From Microglena sp. YARC (taxonomy: Eukaryota; Chlorophyta; Chlorophyceae; Chlamydomonadales; Chlamydomonadaceae), in assembly GCA_022414725.1 (NCBI GenBank), contig JAJSRW010001563.1, positions 147,001-211,000 on the forward strand: 64,000 nucleotides of DNA, read 5' to 3'. Positions within the stretch are counted from its first letter, which is position 1, and every line of letters starts with the position of its first letter. Of this stretch, positions 20,140-33,014 are shown one piece after another. The notes beneath the pieces are model-generated. The model was not told the origin of the DNA. It made no database searches and saw only the letters and a list, made by a program, of their open reading frames with translations. The translations under genes and the position numbers were made by a program.

Positions 20140-23100
20140 ATGCATGTATGCCTTGCCCTGCCCTACCCATATGCCCTACCCTACCCGATCCACATGCCCA
20201 GCCCAACCCATATGCCCTGCTCTATCCTACCCATATGCCCTACCCTACCCGATCCATACGCCCATCCCAACCCATATGCCCTGCTCTGCTCTACCCATAT
20301 GCCATGCCGTTTGACCCGCCCTGCCATATGGCCTTATGTATGTCCTGCCCTATGCCCTGCTGTATGCCCTGTTGAATGCCCTGTCCTGCCATATACCCTG
20401 CCGTATGCCCAGCCTTAAGCCCTGCCTTGCTGTATGCCCTGCTGTATGCCCTATGCCATGTCCTGTCGTAGGCCCTGCCCTGCCATATACCCTGCAGTAT
20501 GCCCTGCCCTGCCATATGCCCTATGCCCTGACCTGCCGCATGCCCTGCCATATGCCCTGACCTGCCTAATAACCCGCGCTATGCCCTGCTGTATGCTCTA
20601 TCCTGCCATAAGCCCTGCCGTATGCCCTGCCATATGCCATATGCCCTGCCTTATGCCCTGCCGTATGCCCTGGCATATACCCTGCAGTATGCCCTGCCGT
20701 ATGCCCTGATGTATGCCCTCCCGTATGCCCTGCCATATGCCTTATGCCCTGCCCCCTGCCCTGCTCTATGCCATAGCATATAGCCAGCAGTATGCCCTGC
20801 CATATGCCTTGATGTATGCACTGCCGTATGCCATGCCGTATTCAGTGCCCTGCCCTATGCCCTGCAATATGCCCTGCTCTATCTGCTGTATGCCCTACCA
20901 TATGACCTGACGTGTGGTCTGCAGTATGCCCTGCTGTATCCCCTGCTCTGCTGTATGCCCTGCCGTATGCCCTGCCATATGCCCTGCCATATGACCTGAT
21001 GTGCTCTGCAATATGCCCTGCCATATGCCCTGCTTGCCGTATGCCCTGCCATATGCCAATACATATGTCATGCCGCTTTCCCTGCCGTATGCCCTGCCCT
21101 GCTGTATGCCCTGCTGTATGCCCTGCCCTGAAGCATGCCCTGCCCTGCAATACGCCCTAACTAATGCCCTGCCGTATGCGCGGCTGTATGCCCTGTCCTG
21201 CTGTATGCCCTGCTGTATGCCCTGCCTTATACCCTGTCATATGCATTGTCCTGCCGTATGCCCTGCCATATGTACTGCCGTATGACCTGTCGTTTGCCCT
21301 GTCCTACCATTTGCCCTGCCCTATGCCCTGCCATATGCCCTGCCATATGACCTGCCATATGACCTGCCATATGACCTGCCATATGCCCTGCCATATGTAC
21401 TGTCGTATGACCTGTCATTTGCCCTGTCCTACCATATGCCCTGCCCTATGCCCTGCCCTGCCGAATGCCCCTCTGAATGCTCTGCCCTGCCGCATGCGCT
21501 ACCATATGCCCTGCCGTGCAGGATGCCCTGCCGTATACCCTGCCCTGCCGTATGCCCTGCAATATGCCCTCCCGTATGTCATGCTGTGTGCCCCACCATA
21601 TGACCTGTCCAGCCTTATGTCCTGCCGTATGCCCCGCTGTATGCACTGCACTCCGTTTGCCCTGCTGTATGTATGCCTTGCCCTGCCGTATGCCCTGCGG
21701 TATACCATCCCGTTTGACCTGACATATGTCCTGCTGTATGCCCTGCCCTGCAGAATACCCTTCCGTATGCACTGCCCTGCCGTTTGCTCTGCTGTATGCC
21801 TTCCCCTGCCGTATGCCCTGCCATATGCCCTCCCGTATGACCTGACATATGCCCTGCCATATGCCCTGCCCTGCAGAATACCCTGCCGTATGAACTGCTC
21901 TGCCGTTTGCTCTCCTGTATGCCTTACCCTGCTGCAGTATGCACTGCCATATGCCCTCCCGTATGACCTGACATATGCACTGCTGTATGCCCTGCCCTGA
22001 ATTATACCCTGCCGTATGCCCTGCCCTGCCGTATGCCCTGCCATATGCCCTGTCCTGCCATATGTCCTGCCGTATGCCCTACCCTATGCCCTGTCCTGCC
22101 GTATGCCCTTCCACATGCGCTACCATATGCCCTGCCCCGCCATGTGCCCTGCCGTAAGCCCTGCCGTATGCCCTGCCCTGCAGGATGCTTTGTTGTATGA
22201 CCTGCCGTATGCCCTGCCGTATGCCCTGCTACGTGCCCTGTTGTATGCCTTGATGTATGCACTGCCATATGCCATGCCGTATTCTGTGCCCTGCCCTATG
22301 CCCTGCCATATGCCCTGCCCTGCCGTATGCCCTGCCGTATGCCCTGCCGTATGACCTAACGTGTGCTCTGCAGTATGCCCTGCCGTATCCCCTACCCAGC
22401 CATATGCCCTGCCAGTTGACCTGACAAATGCTTTGCAGTATGCCCTGCCGTATGCCCAGCATTATGCCCTGACGTATGGCCTGCTGTATACCCTGCCGTA
22501 TGCCCTGATGTATGACCTGATGTATGCCCTGACGTATGCCCTGCAGTATGCCCTGTCCTGCCGTTTGCCCTGAGGTATGCCCTGTCCTGCCATATGCCCT
22601 GCCGTATGCCCTGATGTATGGCCTGCCGTACGTTCTGCACTTCCTTACAATCCTGCCCTGCTATATGCCCCTGCCCTGCAGTATACCCTGCCATGCTGTA
22701 TGCCCTGCCATATGCCCTGCTGTATGACCTGCCGTTCCGTATGCCCTGTTATATACCCTGCCATCTGCCCTGCCGTATGCCCTGCCCTGCAGATTGCCCT
22801 GTCGTCTGCCCTGCTGTATGCCCTGCCGTATGCCCTGGCGTATACCCTGCCCTTCCATATGCCCTGCCCTGCCGAATGCCCTGCGGTATGCCCTGCCCTT
22901 CCGTATGCCCTGCCGTATGCCCCGCCGTATGCCCTGCCCTGCTGTATGACCTGCCTTATGCCTTGCAGTATGCCCTGCCGTATGCCCTGCCGTATATTCT
23001 GCCCTTCCTTATGCCCTGCCCTGCTGTATGCCCCTGCCCTGCCGTATACCCTGCCTTGCCGCATGCCATGCCGTATGACCGGCCCTGCCATATGCCCTGC

Positions 23101-25016
23101 TGTACGCCATGTTGTATGCCATATGCACTGCCATGAGCCCTGCCATATGCCCTGCAGTATGCCCTGTCATATGCCCTGCGGTATGCCCTGCTCTTCCGTA
23201 TGCCCCACCATATGCCCTGCCCTGATGTATGACCTGCCGTATGCCTTGCAGTACGCCCTGCCGTATGCTCTGCCCTTCCTTATGTCCTGCCCTGATGTAC
23301 GCCCATGCCCTGACGTATGCCCTGCCCTGCCGCATGCAATGCTGTATGACCAGCCCTGCCTTATGCCCTGCTGTACGCCATGTCGTATGCCCTACCCTGC
23401 CATATGCCCTGCAGTATGCCCTGTCATATGCCCTGCAGTATGCCCTGCCCTGCGGTATGCCCTGCCTGTTGCCCTGCCATATGCCCTAGCGTATGTCCTG
23501 CCGTATGACGAGCCATATGTCTTGCTGTATGCCCTGCCCATATGTAGGCCCTATACTGTGCCCTGCCATATGCCCCGCCGTATGCCATGCCCTGCTGTAT
23601 GACCTGCCGTATGCCTTGCAGTATGCCCTGCCCTATGTTCTGCCCTTCTGTACGTCCTGCCCTGCCTTATGCCCTTCCATATGCTCTGCTTTATGCCCTT
23701 CCATATGCCCTGCCCTGCCATATGCCCTGCCGTATGCCCTGCCCTGCCATATGCCCTGCTTTATGCCCTGCCATAGGCCCTGCTTTATGCCCTGCCATAT
23801 CCACTGCCCTGCCATATGCCCTGCTGTATGCCCTGCTGTTTCCCCTGCCCAGCATTATGCCCTGCCGTATGCCCTGCCGTATGCCCTACCGTATGCCCTG
23901 CCATATGCCCAGCATTACGCCCTGCCGTTAGCCCTGTCGTATTCCCTGCAATATGCCCTGCCATACGCCCTGCATTATGCCCTGCCGTAAGCCCTGACGT
24001 ATGCCCAGCAGTATGCCCTGCCGTATGCCTTGGTCTGCCATATACCTTGCCATATGCCCTGCCATATACCCTGCAACATGCCCTGACAAAGGCTCTGCCC
24101 TGCTGTATGCCCGCCATATACCCTTATGCATGCCCTACTGTATGCCTTGCCCTATGCCCTGCCTAATGCCTTGCCCTGCCATATACCCTACCATATGCCC
24201 TGCAATATGCCCTGCCCTGCAGCATGCTGCATGCTCTGTGGTATGCCCTGCAATATGTCCTGCCCTGCCGTATGCCCTGCCATATGCTCTGTCTTATGCC
24301 TGCCCTGACATATGCCCTGCCGTATGCTCTGCCGTAGACCTGCGCTGACATATGGCCTGCAGTATGCCTTACAGAATGCCCAGTCACATTCCCTGCCATG
24401 CCGTATGCACTGCCATACGCCCTTCTCTGCCATGTACCCTGCCCTGCCCTGCTGTATGTATGCCCTTCCCAGCCATATGACCTGCCGTATACCATGACAT
24501 ATGCCCTGATGTATGCTCTGCCCTGCTGTACCCCCTTACATATGCCCCCCTATGTATGCCCCCATATGTATACCCTGCCCTGTCATATGCCCTGCCCTGC
24601 TGTATGCCCTGCCGTATGCCCTGCCATATGCCCTTCCGTATGCCCTGCTGTATGCCCTGCCCTGCCGTATGCCCTGCCATATGCCCTGCCCAGCCATATG
24701 CCCTGCCATGTGCCCTGACATATGCCGTGCCGTATGCCCTGACCCACCGTATGCCCTGCTGTATGCCCTGCCATATTCCCTGCAACATGCCCTCTCCTGG
24801 CATATGATCTACCATATGCCGTATGCCCTGCCATATGCCCTACCGTATGACCTGACAAATGCCCTACCGTATGCCCTGCCCTACCGTATGCCCTACCATA
24901 TTCCCTAACGTATGTCCTGCCGTATGCCCATCCATATGCCCTACCCTTTCGTATGACCTGCATCATGCCCTGCCATATGCCCTGCTGTATGCCATATCCA
25001 TAAGCCATGCCCTGCC
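20140..25016. repeat. 4.9-kb minisatellite of a 12-bp unit (TATGCCCTGCCG)
   Basis: Hundreds of tandem units of TATGCCCTGCCG and close variants fill the block, with frequent 5-bp expansions (an extra CCCTG) and point changes. The left flank (20140-20330) has a related CTACCC/CATATGCC form. The unit lacks stop codons in several frames and its length is a multiple of three, so long frames (up to 341 residues) appear on both strands. These have a Met-Pro-Cys or Gly-Arg-Ala pattern and are not considered genes. The array directly follows a TIR-domain exon on the minus strand and probably lies in an intron. Confidence 0.95.
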
Positions 25017-25020
25017 CTAC

Positions 25021-25217
25021 CCTGCCCCATCAACCGATTCGGGGATACTTGAATTCACACCTTCAATTCCTTCCTCATCCAAAAACACCGTCCAACCGAA
25101 CTCCACAAGCTTAGACTTTAGGAGGATGGCGGTTTTGTCACCCGCCCCCAGGCGTCCACAATCATTCTTGCGGTAGCTTAGGAAGATTTGGTGACGCTTG
25201 TTGGTGGATGCTTGAGG
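25021..25217 (-). CDS. TIR-domain protein, one exon
   Basis: The exon starts after the acceptor TTTTTCATGCAG and encodes PQASTNKRHQIFLSYRKND, then KSKLVEFGWTVFLDEEGIEG. These are the first strand with the SYR motif and the second-strand and BB-loop region of a TIR domain, used in innate immune and NAD-cleaving signalling proteins. The catalytic glutamate region of TIR NADases would lie in a later exon, which is not seen. A donor candidate (CAGG|GTAGGG) sits exactly where the 12-bp minisatellite begins; otherwise the frame stops at a TAG two bases later. Upstream exons are uncertain. Confidence 0.7.
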
Positions 25218-25925
25218 CTGCATGAAAAATAATTCAGGCATAAGTATGTGTATCAGCTTTTCATGTAGGCTTGCAACCTATCACTGAAATCTAGTCCAGC
25301 CACCAGTAAGTCGCGTAATAACTATGCTTGGAAATTTTTGTCCTCTTGCACCCAAAAGAATAGCTAGTGAGTGACGCCCAGAGATGACTATACATGAAAG
25401 CCATTTGCATATCACGGCAACAGCATGCTCGCCCAATGTGGCACCCAACTTGGCATTGCCAATGAACACAAGCACAAAAAAAGTGGAGTGGATGAAACTT
25501 ACGTTGCCGATAGTAGTTTCCCGTGCCGGTAAAGATGATGGGCCGCAACCCATTTTGCCACACGCCTGTTAAGCTGTCACACTTGACTGGTAGTGCACCT
25601 TACCTTCCACCTGTTGATAGGGGTGTAATAAATGTGGGGTACACGAATGGAAATAACATATGTGGCAGGTGTGTAGACAGGTATGCTGATAGGTGGGTGT
25701 GAGTGCATGCAAGTGGGTAGGAAGTGAGGTAGCTGTGAAGGTGGGCCACGCCGAAGCAACCACGCCATCGTGTGCATCAAACAAGGAGGGTCCACGCAAT
25801 GCTACCGAAATTAAAGCTCGCCCGGGCGACAACGGCCCAGGCGCAGAAGTTGCACCGGCATGTACTACATCAGGGACCGCGACCATCATCCCATCCCAAA
25901 GGCGCCTACACGCGTGCATTGGATA
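25218..25925 (-). other. Upstream part of the TIR gene, exons uncertain
   Basis: A short piece at 25569-25505 has an acceptor (TTAACAG) and a strong donor (CAAC|GTAAGT). A 116-residue frame at 25919-25569 contains PDVVHAGATSAPGPLSPGRA and codon-like composition. Neither shows a known domain. They are the best candidates for exons preceding the TIR exon. Confidence 0.25.
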
Positions 25926-27720
25926 TTACTTCGATACCACTTCGATACCACTTTGGCAAAAACATAAGCCCACAGCTTTGACAAATCACTGGTGGGTACG
26001 TCCGTACGCGTACGCATGTCACTGACACAGAAAACGACCCAGCCCGCTTGCACCTACTTCGTCTTGTTACAATAGAAAACCCGGCAGTGGACGCAGTCGC
26101 CCGAGGTCAAGCACAAGCAGCTACTATGAGGCTTTGGTACAATGCGACTTAGAGCGGACGAGGAACATTCGGTGTTTCGTGTCTTATAATTGGTCAGGTT
26201 GCAAAGGAAGAAAGTCGGCACGAGGTGGCGCGGGAGATTAAGAAGAAGAAGAAAAATAACTCACCCCGGCGTGGCTTTTCAGCACGGGGTAGGCGTTCTT
26301 TCTTTTATTTATGCAATGCCATCGAGGAATAAGGCTACAGGAATACGATCGAGGTACGCAATCGAGGAATGCGATCGATGGATGTGGCTTAAGGAAAACA
26401 ATCGAGGTAGAATAAGGACCCCGGGCATTCTCGTGGCCAGCATGTAGAGTGACAACCTCTGCCTAACACCACGGCACCGCACCAGCAATACGATTGGTAG
26501 GGCGGGTATTATCATCCCACCAAGCATGCACGCGTGCACGGCATGCACGCACATCCGCCTTTCTCGATTGTTCCATTCGAAGGTGCCAAGACAATTGCTT
26601 TGGGGTCGGCATAAATATGAGGAACATCGTTCAGTCCGATAATGAAGGTCTCTGTACTCCCAAAACGCAGAATGGATGATCAGACCATTCGCGTCTGCTT
26701 CGTCTCGTAGCACTATCCATCCCGGCAGCATAAGCGGCTATTTGGAGGCTTTGGTACCTTGCGAGTTAGGGTGGACAAGGATGACGGTGCAACTTGTCGT
26801 GTAGTTGGTTAGGTTCCAAGAAAGACAAAGACAGGCGGGTATCAACCTCCCAACACGCCAAGTGCGTCATGCACGCACGTCCGCCTTCCTCGATTGATCC
26901 ATTCGACGGTGCCAATACAATTGCTTTGGGGTGGGCAAACATATAAGGAATATCGTTCAGTCCCATATTGGAGGTTTGTGTCCTTCCCAAATGCAGAATG
27001 GATGATCAGACCATTCGATCCCGCTTGGATACCACTTCGATATCACTTCGATCCACTTCGATACCACTTGGCCCAAACCTTCACAAAATCACTGGTGGGT
27101 GAGGGTGCGCATGTCATTGACACAGATAACGGCCCAGCCCACTCGCACCAGCCCACTCGCACCTGACTCGTCGTGTTGCACTAGCCAACCCGGCAGTGGA
27201 CGCAGTCGTCAGAAGGAAACCACAAGAGGCTACTTGGAGGCATTGGTACAGTGCGAGTTAGTGTGGACGAGGAACATTCGGTGCTTCATGTCTTCAAATT
27301 TCAACCAACGGGTTGCAAAGAAACACACCACCAAATTTCCGCTTATACCACGGGTTGCAAATAAAGACAGTTCAACTAACACCACGCGGTGGCGCGGAAG
27401 ATAAAGAAGAAGAAAGAACTCCTACAGGCGTGGCGTGGCTGTTTTGCCCTCCACATTACTGTACCGCACCAGCAATACAACTGGCGGGAAGGCGGGTTGT
27501 TACTCTGTTCACACTTCGTGACTATGTTCACACTTCGCGACTCTGGACCTCTCGGTATTCTACTCTAGGCCGCCCCCAAAGCAACTGTATTGGCACCTTC
27601 GAATGGAAGAATCGAGAAAAACGGATGTGCGTGCATCCTGCACGCGTGCATGCTTGATGGGATGATGATATCCGCCCTAACAATCGTATTGCTGGCGCAG
27701 TGTCGTGGTGTTAGGTGGGG
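25925..27720. repeat. Shuffled repeat module, tandem and inverted copies
   Basis: Three marker blocks recur. A block around CACTTCGATACCACTT and ATCACTGGTGGGT is at 25925-26040 and 27030-27140. A block around CGGCAGTGGACGCAGTCG is at 26080-26190 and 27190-27290, with a divergent copy at 26720-26810. A block around CATCCGCCTT...CCATTCGA is at 26455-26612 and 26866-27000, and is inverted at 27575-27720. No enzyme motif is visible. It may be a non-autonomous transposon or an old LTR. Confidence 0.75.
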
Positions 27721-28689
27721 GGGGTGCGACACTACTTGCTGGCCACAAGAAAGCCCGCGGTCCTTATTGTTGTGAGTGGGGTTGTGACTCATCAGTGCTA
27801 CAGTGCCCGCGTCCCTCTGACGTGTTACGGAACTCTGTGCTACAGTCCGCGTCCCACTGTCGTGGTTTCCTATCCTATCTTGTTCATGCCTATGAATAGG
27901 CTTGACTCCATGTTGCGATACCTTGTACCAGAGATGTAACACCTTCGCTATTCTCCGAGTCAGGTCCCTGCTTCGTCCGCTCCCTCTTACGTTAGACGTT
28001 ACTGTCTATCACTTATTCTACCTCGATTGTTGGTCGGCCCCCTAGGGGGGAAACTCTTTCTCTTCTATTTTCCTCTATTCCATAGCTCATAATAATAATT
28101 ATCTAACCACATGCGCAGTCTGGGCTCAAACCATTGAGGCATGGGGAAGTCATAAGTTCATAACCCAAGATTATGTCCAGGTACCATACCTGCCCTGGGG
28201 TGTAACCCTCGACAATCTTGTCATCCAACGGTGTCGAATTATTTCCATGATTGTGACAAAAGCGCTTTAGTACGACACATACCTGGCAGTTTGTTAAACA
28301 CCCACTGCGTGCAGCGGGCAGTTTTTTAACTTAGTTGATTTCCACTTAACGATACCCGCCCGTGAATTAGCAGCCTCGTAAATAAAAGGCTGTTTTATTC
28401 ATATTGAACGCGTTAGGGAGGATGATGCATGCATAAACTTCGATACCCCCCCCCCCCCCCCCCCCCCTTACACACACACACCACACACACACACCAAGTT
28501 GTAGATGCCCACCCCCCAAGAACAATTGCGGTTGCCTCCCATCCCCCCACCCCCAATATCAGCATCAATTGCGGTTCACTCAATCGTTTTATGTCTTGGT
28601 GACTACTTCTGTACTTCCTTAGAACTATAGGTACAGACAGTAACTCCTTTTCTGTCTGTACTGTGTCAGCTTCCCGTAGACTGTGTCAT
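27721..28689. other. Gene-free stretch with repeat fragments
   Basis: At 28080-28262 lies an inverted single copy of the tandem repeat found at 36.2-38.2 kb. At about 28283-28335 is a partial inverted copy of the CAGGGTA-family MITE interior (shares AAAAAACTGCCCG). A poly-C tract followed by CA repeats lies at about 28446-28495. A weak match to a copia primer-binding site (TTGTACCAGAG) is near 27925, but no LTR pair was found. Confidence 0.5.
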
Positions 28690-30230
28690 CCTTCATGACA
28701 CAGTGACAGTATCCGCAGGTGGAATTCTGATAGTCTCTCTGCAGAAGTGCCTCTGTTGATGAGTCAACTTCGTGATGCAGTGATGCGCCCTGAAGAACGG
28801 GTTGATGAGTTCTTTCGCGAATTCTCCATGCGAGTGCGCGTGCGCGTGCGTGCGAGTGTGTGTGAGAGCGCGTTCTCCCTGTTTTCGCAGGAGTATGCCA
28901 TGGGGATTATCATTGGGGTATCCGGATGGCGCGTTTCGACTCTCTTCGTCTGAAGTTCGGAATGATGCGCCAGCGTGAGATCCCTGTAGATTACTGGTCC
29001 TGTCTGGGTGAGTACCATACCGCAACCTAGACATCCTTAACATAGAGCTCCCCAAGTCGGACTCCAGGCGTCCTGGGTGGTCCCGGGACCCTCCCCACTC
29101 TCCTGCCAATGCTGCTTTTCAGCCTGGGCAGGGATCTGGTTCTCAGGGTTCCGGCTCTGCCAAGCGTGACCCTGGAGTGCACTTGGGGACCCTGCCCCAA
29201 CAAGAAGTCCCACAAGGAGGAGAACTGTTGGACTAAGCATCCGCATCTGCGAAGGTCCAAGTTTGGGTCACAGGGTAAAGCACCCGTGCCCATCAACTTG
29301 GCCCTTCCAGCTACGTTGACTCCCAAACAGTTGTCCTCCCTGCAGGCACAGATTGATGGGTATGCTCTGGATAAGAAGTAGGAGGTAAGCCCTGTCCTTT
29401 TCTCTTTCAACACGAAGTTCTCAAACGTGTGTAGCCCTAGTCTCTTTGAGGGTGTCTGGCATGTTGACTCGGGGGCTGCATTGTCTATTACTGGGGACAT
29501 ATGTCCCTGTTCTTAGTGTATAATAATGCTTCTTCAAATGGCCCAGCTGTTAGATTTGGTGATGGGGTGGTTCAACGGTCAGCAGGCAGTGGATCCATTG
29601 TGTTATGTAGTGATTGGTTACCAACACCAATCACTCTCTCCAATGTTCTTTACATCCCTCACTGTCCGGTGAACCTCCTGTCAATAAATGATGTGGCTCA
29701 TTCCCATCACTGCCAGGTTTCTTTTGATAGTACTAGCTGTACTGCCACACAAGCCTCTTCTGTCTTATGGTCTTTTTCTGCCTCTAGTGATGGTGTGTAT
29801 AAGTTTGCATGTAGGCCTTGTGCTTCTCCCCATGGGTGTTCTGTTCGTAGTGCAGACCCTTATCCTGTTTTTGCACTTGATGTTGATGAGGACGGTGGAG
29901 TTCTTATCCCTACTACCCTTGAATGGCCGTGGCATCGGCGGCTGGGTCACCCTAGCTATGAAGCCATGCGCAGACTTGTCAGAGGTAAGATGGTTAAGAA
30001 CTTGCCCCTCACCATGCATCAAGTGAAGAAACTGGCTAAGATCCTTTGTGATGCTTGTCTGAAGGCTAAGGCCAAACGTTTGCCTTTTCCTAAAGAAAGC
30101 ACCACAAAGATCCGTGCACCTCTACAACGTCTTCACTTAGATATCATGGGACCTGTTCATATTAGGGGCTTGCGTGGGGAGTATTATATCCTGTGTCTCA
30201 CAGATCAATTCTCCGGCTATCGTCGGTAAG
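28690..30230 (+). mobile_element. Ty1/copia retrotransposon fragment (gag, protease, N-terminal integrase)
   Basis: Pieces of a copia polyprotein lie in the right order on the plus strand: a gag-like segment with ERVDEFFREF (28.75-28.95 kb), a knuckle remnant with KSHKEENCWTKHP (29.2 kb), a protease active site HVDSGAALSITGD (29.46 kb), and then the GAG-pre-integrase and start of the integrase core. Frames change several times and the element stops abruptly at about 30230, before the rest of integrase, reverse transcriptase and RNase H. No LTRs were identified. It is a dead, truncated copy. Confidence 0.85.
29501..30229 (+). pseudogene. Copia GAG-pre-integrase and integrase N-terminus
   Basis: The 242-residue frame contains SNVLYIPHCPVNLLSINDVA, the zinc-binding HHCC region (WHRRLGHPSYEAMRRL and CDACLKAKAKRLPFP), and the first part of the DDE core (HLDIMGPVHIRG, then LCLTDQFSGY). 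It ends where a full copia integrase would continue for several hundred residues. Confidence 0.9.
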
Positions 30231-31196
30231 TTTTGCGCCTCTTGTTTCCCCCTCTTAAATAAGCTAAACCTCTTGAAAGCTCTTGTGGCTTGAAACAAGT
30301 CGAATACAAGAGCGGCAAGCAGTGATTGATACACCACTTGTACAAGACATGTCTCCAAGAGCCTCGCAAGAGGATGCGTCATGCAAGCGAATGCTTGTTA
30401 CGTTTTCATTTGTCGCCCTTCGACAGATGGGGCGTTCTCATTTGTCGCCCTTCGACAGATGGGGGGCTTCGAATTCGATTCGAACAAGGCGGGAAATGGT
30501 GGTTCGGACTTGGTTTTAGGACCAAGCATGGAGTACAGCCTCAGGTACTGCCGTGGCCACGATCACGACTTGATTCTGACCTGAGTCGATCATCTTCCAA
30601 AAGCCGCTTTCTTCCATTCCAACAAAGCGTTCTTTCCATTCCATTCAAGCTCCGGCAGCTCTTCATTGTTCCTCGCATTCGTGTTCCCTCTTATTTCGTT
30701 CTCAATTTCACTGTGCGGTTGATACGGCTGCTGCTGTTTACGGTTTTGCGCTGAACCTCACATCACCACTGGCGGGAACTACGAGACTCAAATGTAGGGT
30801 GGTGTTGCGGGTTCTGGTGGTGTTGCGGCGTGGTTGGTTTCACCGGAAGCGTCTCTGGGCAAGCTTATTCTTCTCGCTAGCAGTCAGGCCCAATATTGCT
30901 CTTTCTCATCAGCTAGGTCAGAGAGCATGAAGGCTAGCTATGTCTCCTTGGCTCCGCCTCCAACGACGCATGGTAGGGAGCTTGTCTGCCGTGGTCAATA
31001 GGGGTTGTGGTGAATGTTCGTTTGGTCGAGGATTGGTATCTCCCACCGAACCTAAGTGCGCCTACTTTGCACATTGTAGGAGGAGCAACGCCATTCAAAC
31101 TGAATCCTCTTGTAATGCTGCTCCTATTTATTTGTTGCACAGGATGGCTGAACCTCGCTCATCAGGTCATGCAACAGCTCGCTTTTGGAAGCATGA
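30231..31196. other. Stretch without a recognised gene, includes a dispersed repeat
   Basis: A 29-bp direct repeat (TTTGTCGCCCTTCGACAGAT with flanks) occurs twice at about 30410-30465. At about 30930-31085 lies a dispersed repeat also found at 41225-41400. Open frames on the plus strand at 30280-30750 are of mixed composition and could not be assigned. Confidence 0.5.
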
Positions 31197-31380
31197 CATG
31201 CAGATGGGGGACACCCTTGTGTACAACCGGACACCGTGATGCTAAATCACGTGCATAAGCAGCTTGTCTTCTGTGTGTTGGGCAAGGATGCTGTGCAAGG
31301 TAACTGCCTTGAGGAGAGCAAGCACTTGGTCTTTCAGAAGTTGCAAGCAGGGGCCACGATTACGTATCGCAACGCAAAAG
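31197..31380 (+). CDS. Possible exon of an unrecognised plus-strand gene
   Basis: Open for 61 codons and then followed by a donor-like AAAAG|GTGGGT, exactly where the next tandem repeat begins. The encoded segment (NHVHKQLVFCVLGKDAVQGN, then HLVFQKLQAGATITYRNAKG) is of globular composition. No family was recognised. It may join the segments at 34.4 and 35.06 kb. Confidence 0.3.
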
Positions 31381-31384
31381 GTGG

Positions 31385-31970
31385 GTTTTGTAAGTAGGTT
31401 GGTAGGTTGGTGTGTTAGTAGTCTGGTAGAAAGTTAGATAGGTGGGTGGGTGGGAAAGTAGGTAGTTAGGTTGATAGGTTGTATGTGTGTTAGTAGTCAG
31501 ATAGGAAGTTAGGTAAGTGGGTGGGTATTTAGGTAAGAAGGTAGGTAGGTGGGTACTAGGTAGGTTTGTAGGCCTGCTGGCTGGTAGGTAGGTTGGTGAG
31601 TAGGTTTGTAGGGTTTAGTATGTAGGTAGTTATGTATGGTGGGGTATGCACCTAGGTATGTAATAGGTAAGTGGGTGGGTATTTAGGTAAGTAGGTAGGT
31701 AGGGAGGTACTAGGTAGGTAGGTAGGTAGGTTGTTACTACTAGGTAGGTTGGTAGGCCGGCTGGCTGGTAGGTATGTATGGTGGGGTATGCACCTAGGTA
31801 TGTAATAGGTAAGTGGGTGGGTATTTAGGTAAGTAGGTAGGTAGGGAGGTACTAGGTAGGTAGGTAGGTAGGTTGTTACTACTAGGTAGGTTGGTAGGCC
31901 GGCTGGCTGGTAGGTAGGTTGGTGAGTAGGTTTGTAGGGTTTAGTATGTAATCCAAATGAAATCACCAAA
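31385..31970. repeat. GTAGGTAG tandem repeat with a roughly 140-bp higher-order unit
   Basis: Tetranucleotide (GTAG)n-like sequence. A longer unit containing GGGGTATGCACCTAGG and GGCCGGCTGGCTGG is repeated at about 31632-31768 and 31775-31915, with a diverged third copy at 31500-31620. Confidence 0.9.
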
Positions 31971-32600
31971 AGGCCTAAAATGCCTTAAAACTTATTTGCA
32001 ACTTGATCCTGTGATCCGACACAAAATCACTTAAAGGCCTAAAATTCTTAAAACTTATCACTTAAAGGCCTAAAATGCCTGAAAACTTATTTGTGTACTC
32101 CAAATGAAATCACCAAAAGGCCTATAATGCCTTAAAACTTATCACTTAAAGGCCTAAAATGCCTTAAAACTTATTTGTGTAATCCAAATGAAATCACCAA
32201 AAGGCCTATAATGCCTTAAAACTTATCACTTAAAGGCATAAAATGCCTGAAAACTTATTTGTGTAATCCAAATGAAATCACCAAAAGGCCTAAAATGCCT
32301 TAAAACTTATCACTTAAAGGCCTAAAATGCCTTAAAACTTATTTGTGTAATCCAAATGAAATCACCAAAAGGCCTATAATGCCTTAAAACTTATCACTTA
32401 AAGGCCTAAAATGCCTTCAAACTTATTTGTGTACTCCAAATGAAATCACCAAAAGGCCTATAATGCCTTAAAACTTATCACTTAAAGGCCTAAAATGCCT
32501 GAAAACTTATTTGTGTAATCCAAATGAAATCACCAAAAGGCTTTAATGCCTTAAAACTTATCACTTAAAGGCCTATAATGCCTTAAAACTTATTTCTTAC
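31971..32600. repeat. 84-bp minisatellite (AAAGGCCTAAAATGCC)
   Basis: About seven copies of a roughly 84-bp unit, each made of two related halves carrying AAAGGCCTAAAATGCC or AAAGGCCTATAATGCC followed by TTAAAACTTAT. The halves differ in their flanks (ATCACTTA versus AATGAAATCACC). Confidence 0.95.
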
Positions 32601-32639
32601 TAGATCATGTGATTTGCGGGTAATTAGGTGGGTAGGTAT

Positions 32640-32983
32640 GTTTTTTAGTAGTAGGCAGGTAGGTGATGTAGGCAGGCTGGCCGGCCGGTAGACAAGCAAG
32701 TAGGCATGTAGGATGGTAGGTTGTAGTTGGTACATAGGATACAGGGAAGCAGGTAGTTAGTTATGTAGATAGGCAGGCAGGTATGTAGGTAGGTAGGTAC
32801 GTATGTAGTTGACCATCCATCCATCAATCCATCCATCCATCCATCCATCCATCCATCCATCCATCCATCCATCCATCCACTCAAACCCTGAACCCTAAAC
32901 CCCCACAACCCCCCTCCCTCCCTCCACCCACACCCACACATAGCCCCCCCCCCCCCCCATCCATCCATCCATCCATCCATCCA

Positions 32984-33014
<31 letters not shown>

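Noticed and set aside
20140..25010. Long ORFs of up to 341 residues (Met-Pro-Cys repeats, or Gly-Arg-Ala repeats on the other strand)
   Set aside because: They arise because the 12-bp unit has no stop codon. They occur in several frames on both strands at once, and frames change at every 5-bp insertion.
27915..27940. Primer-binding site of an intact copia element
   Set aside because: The match to the initiator tRNA end is weak, no LTR pair could be found, and the element's coding region is itself truncated.
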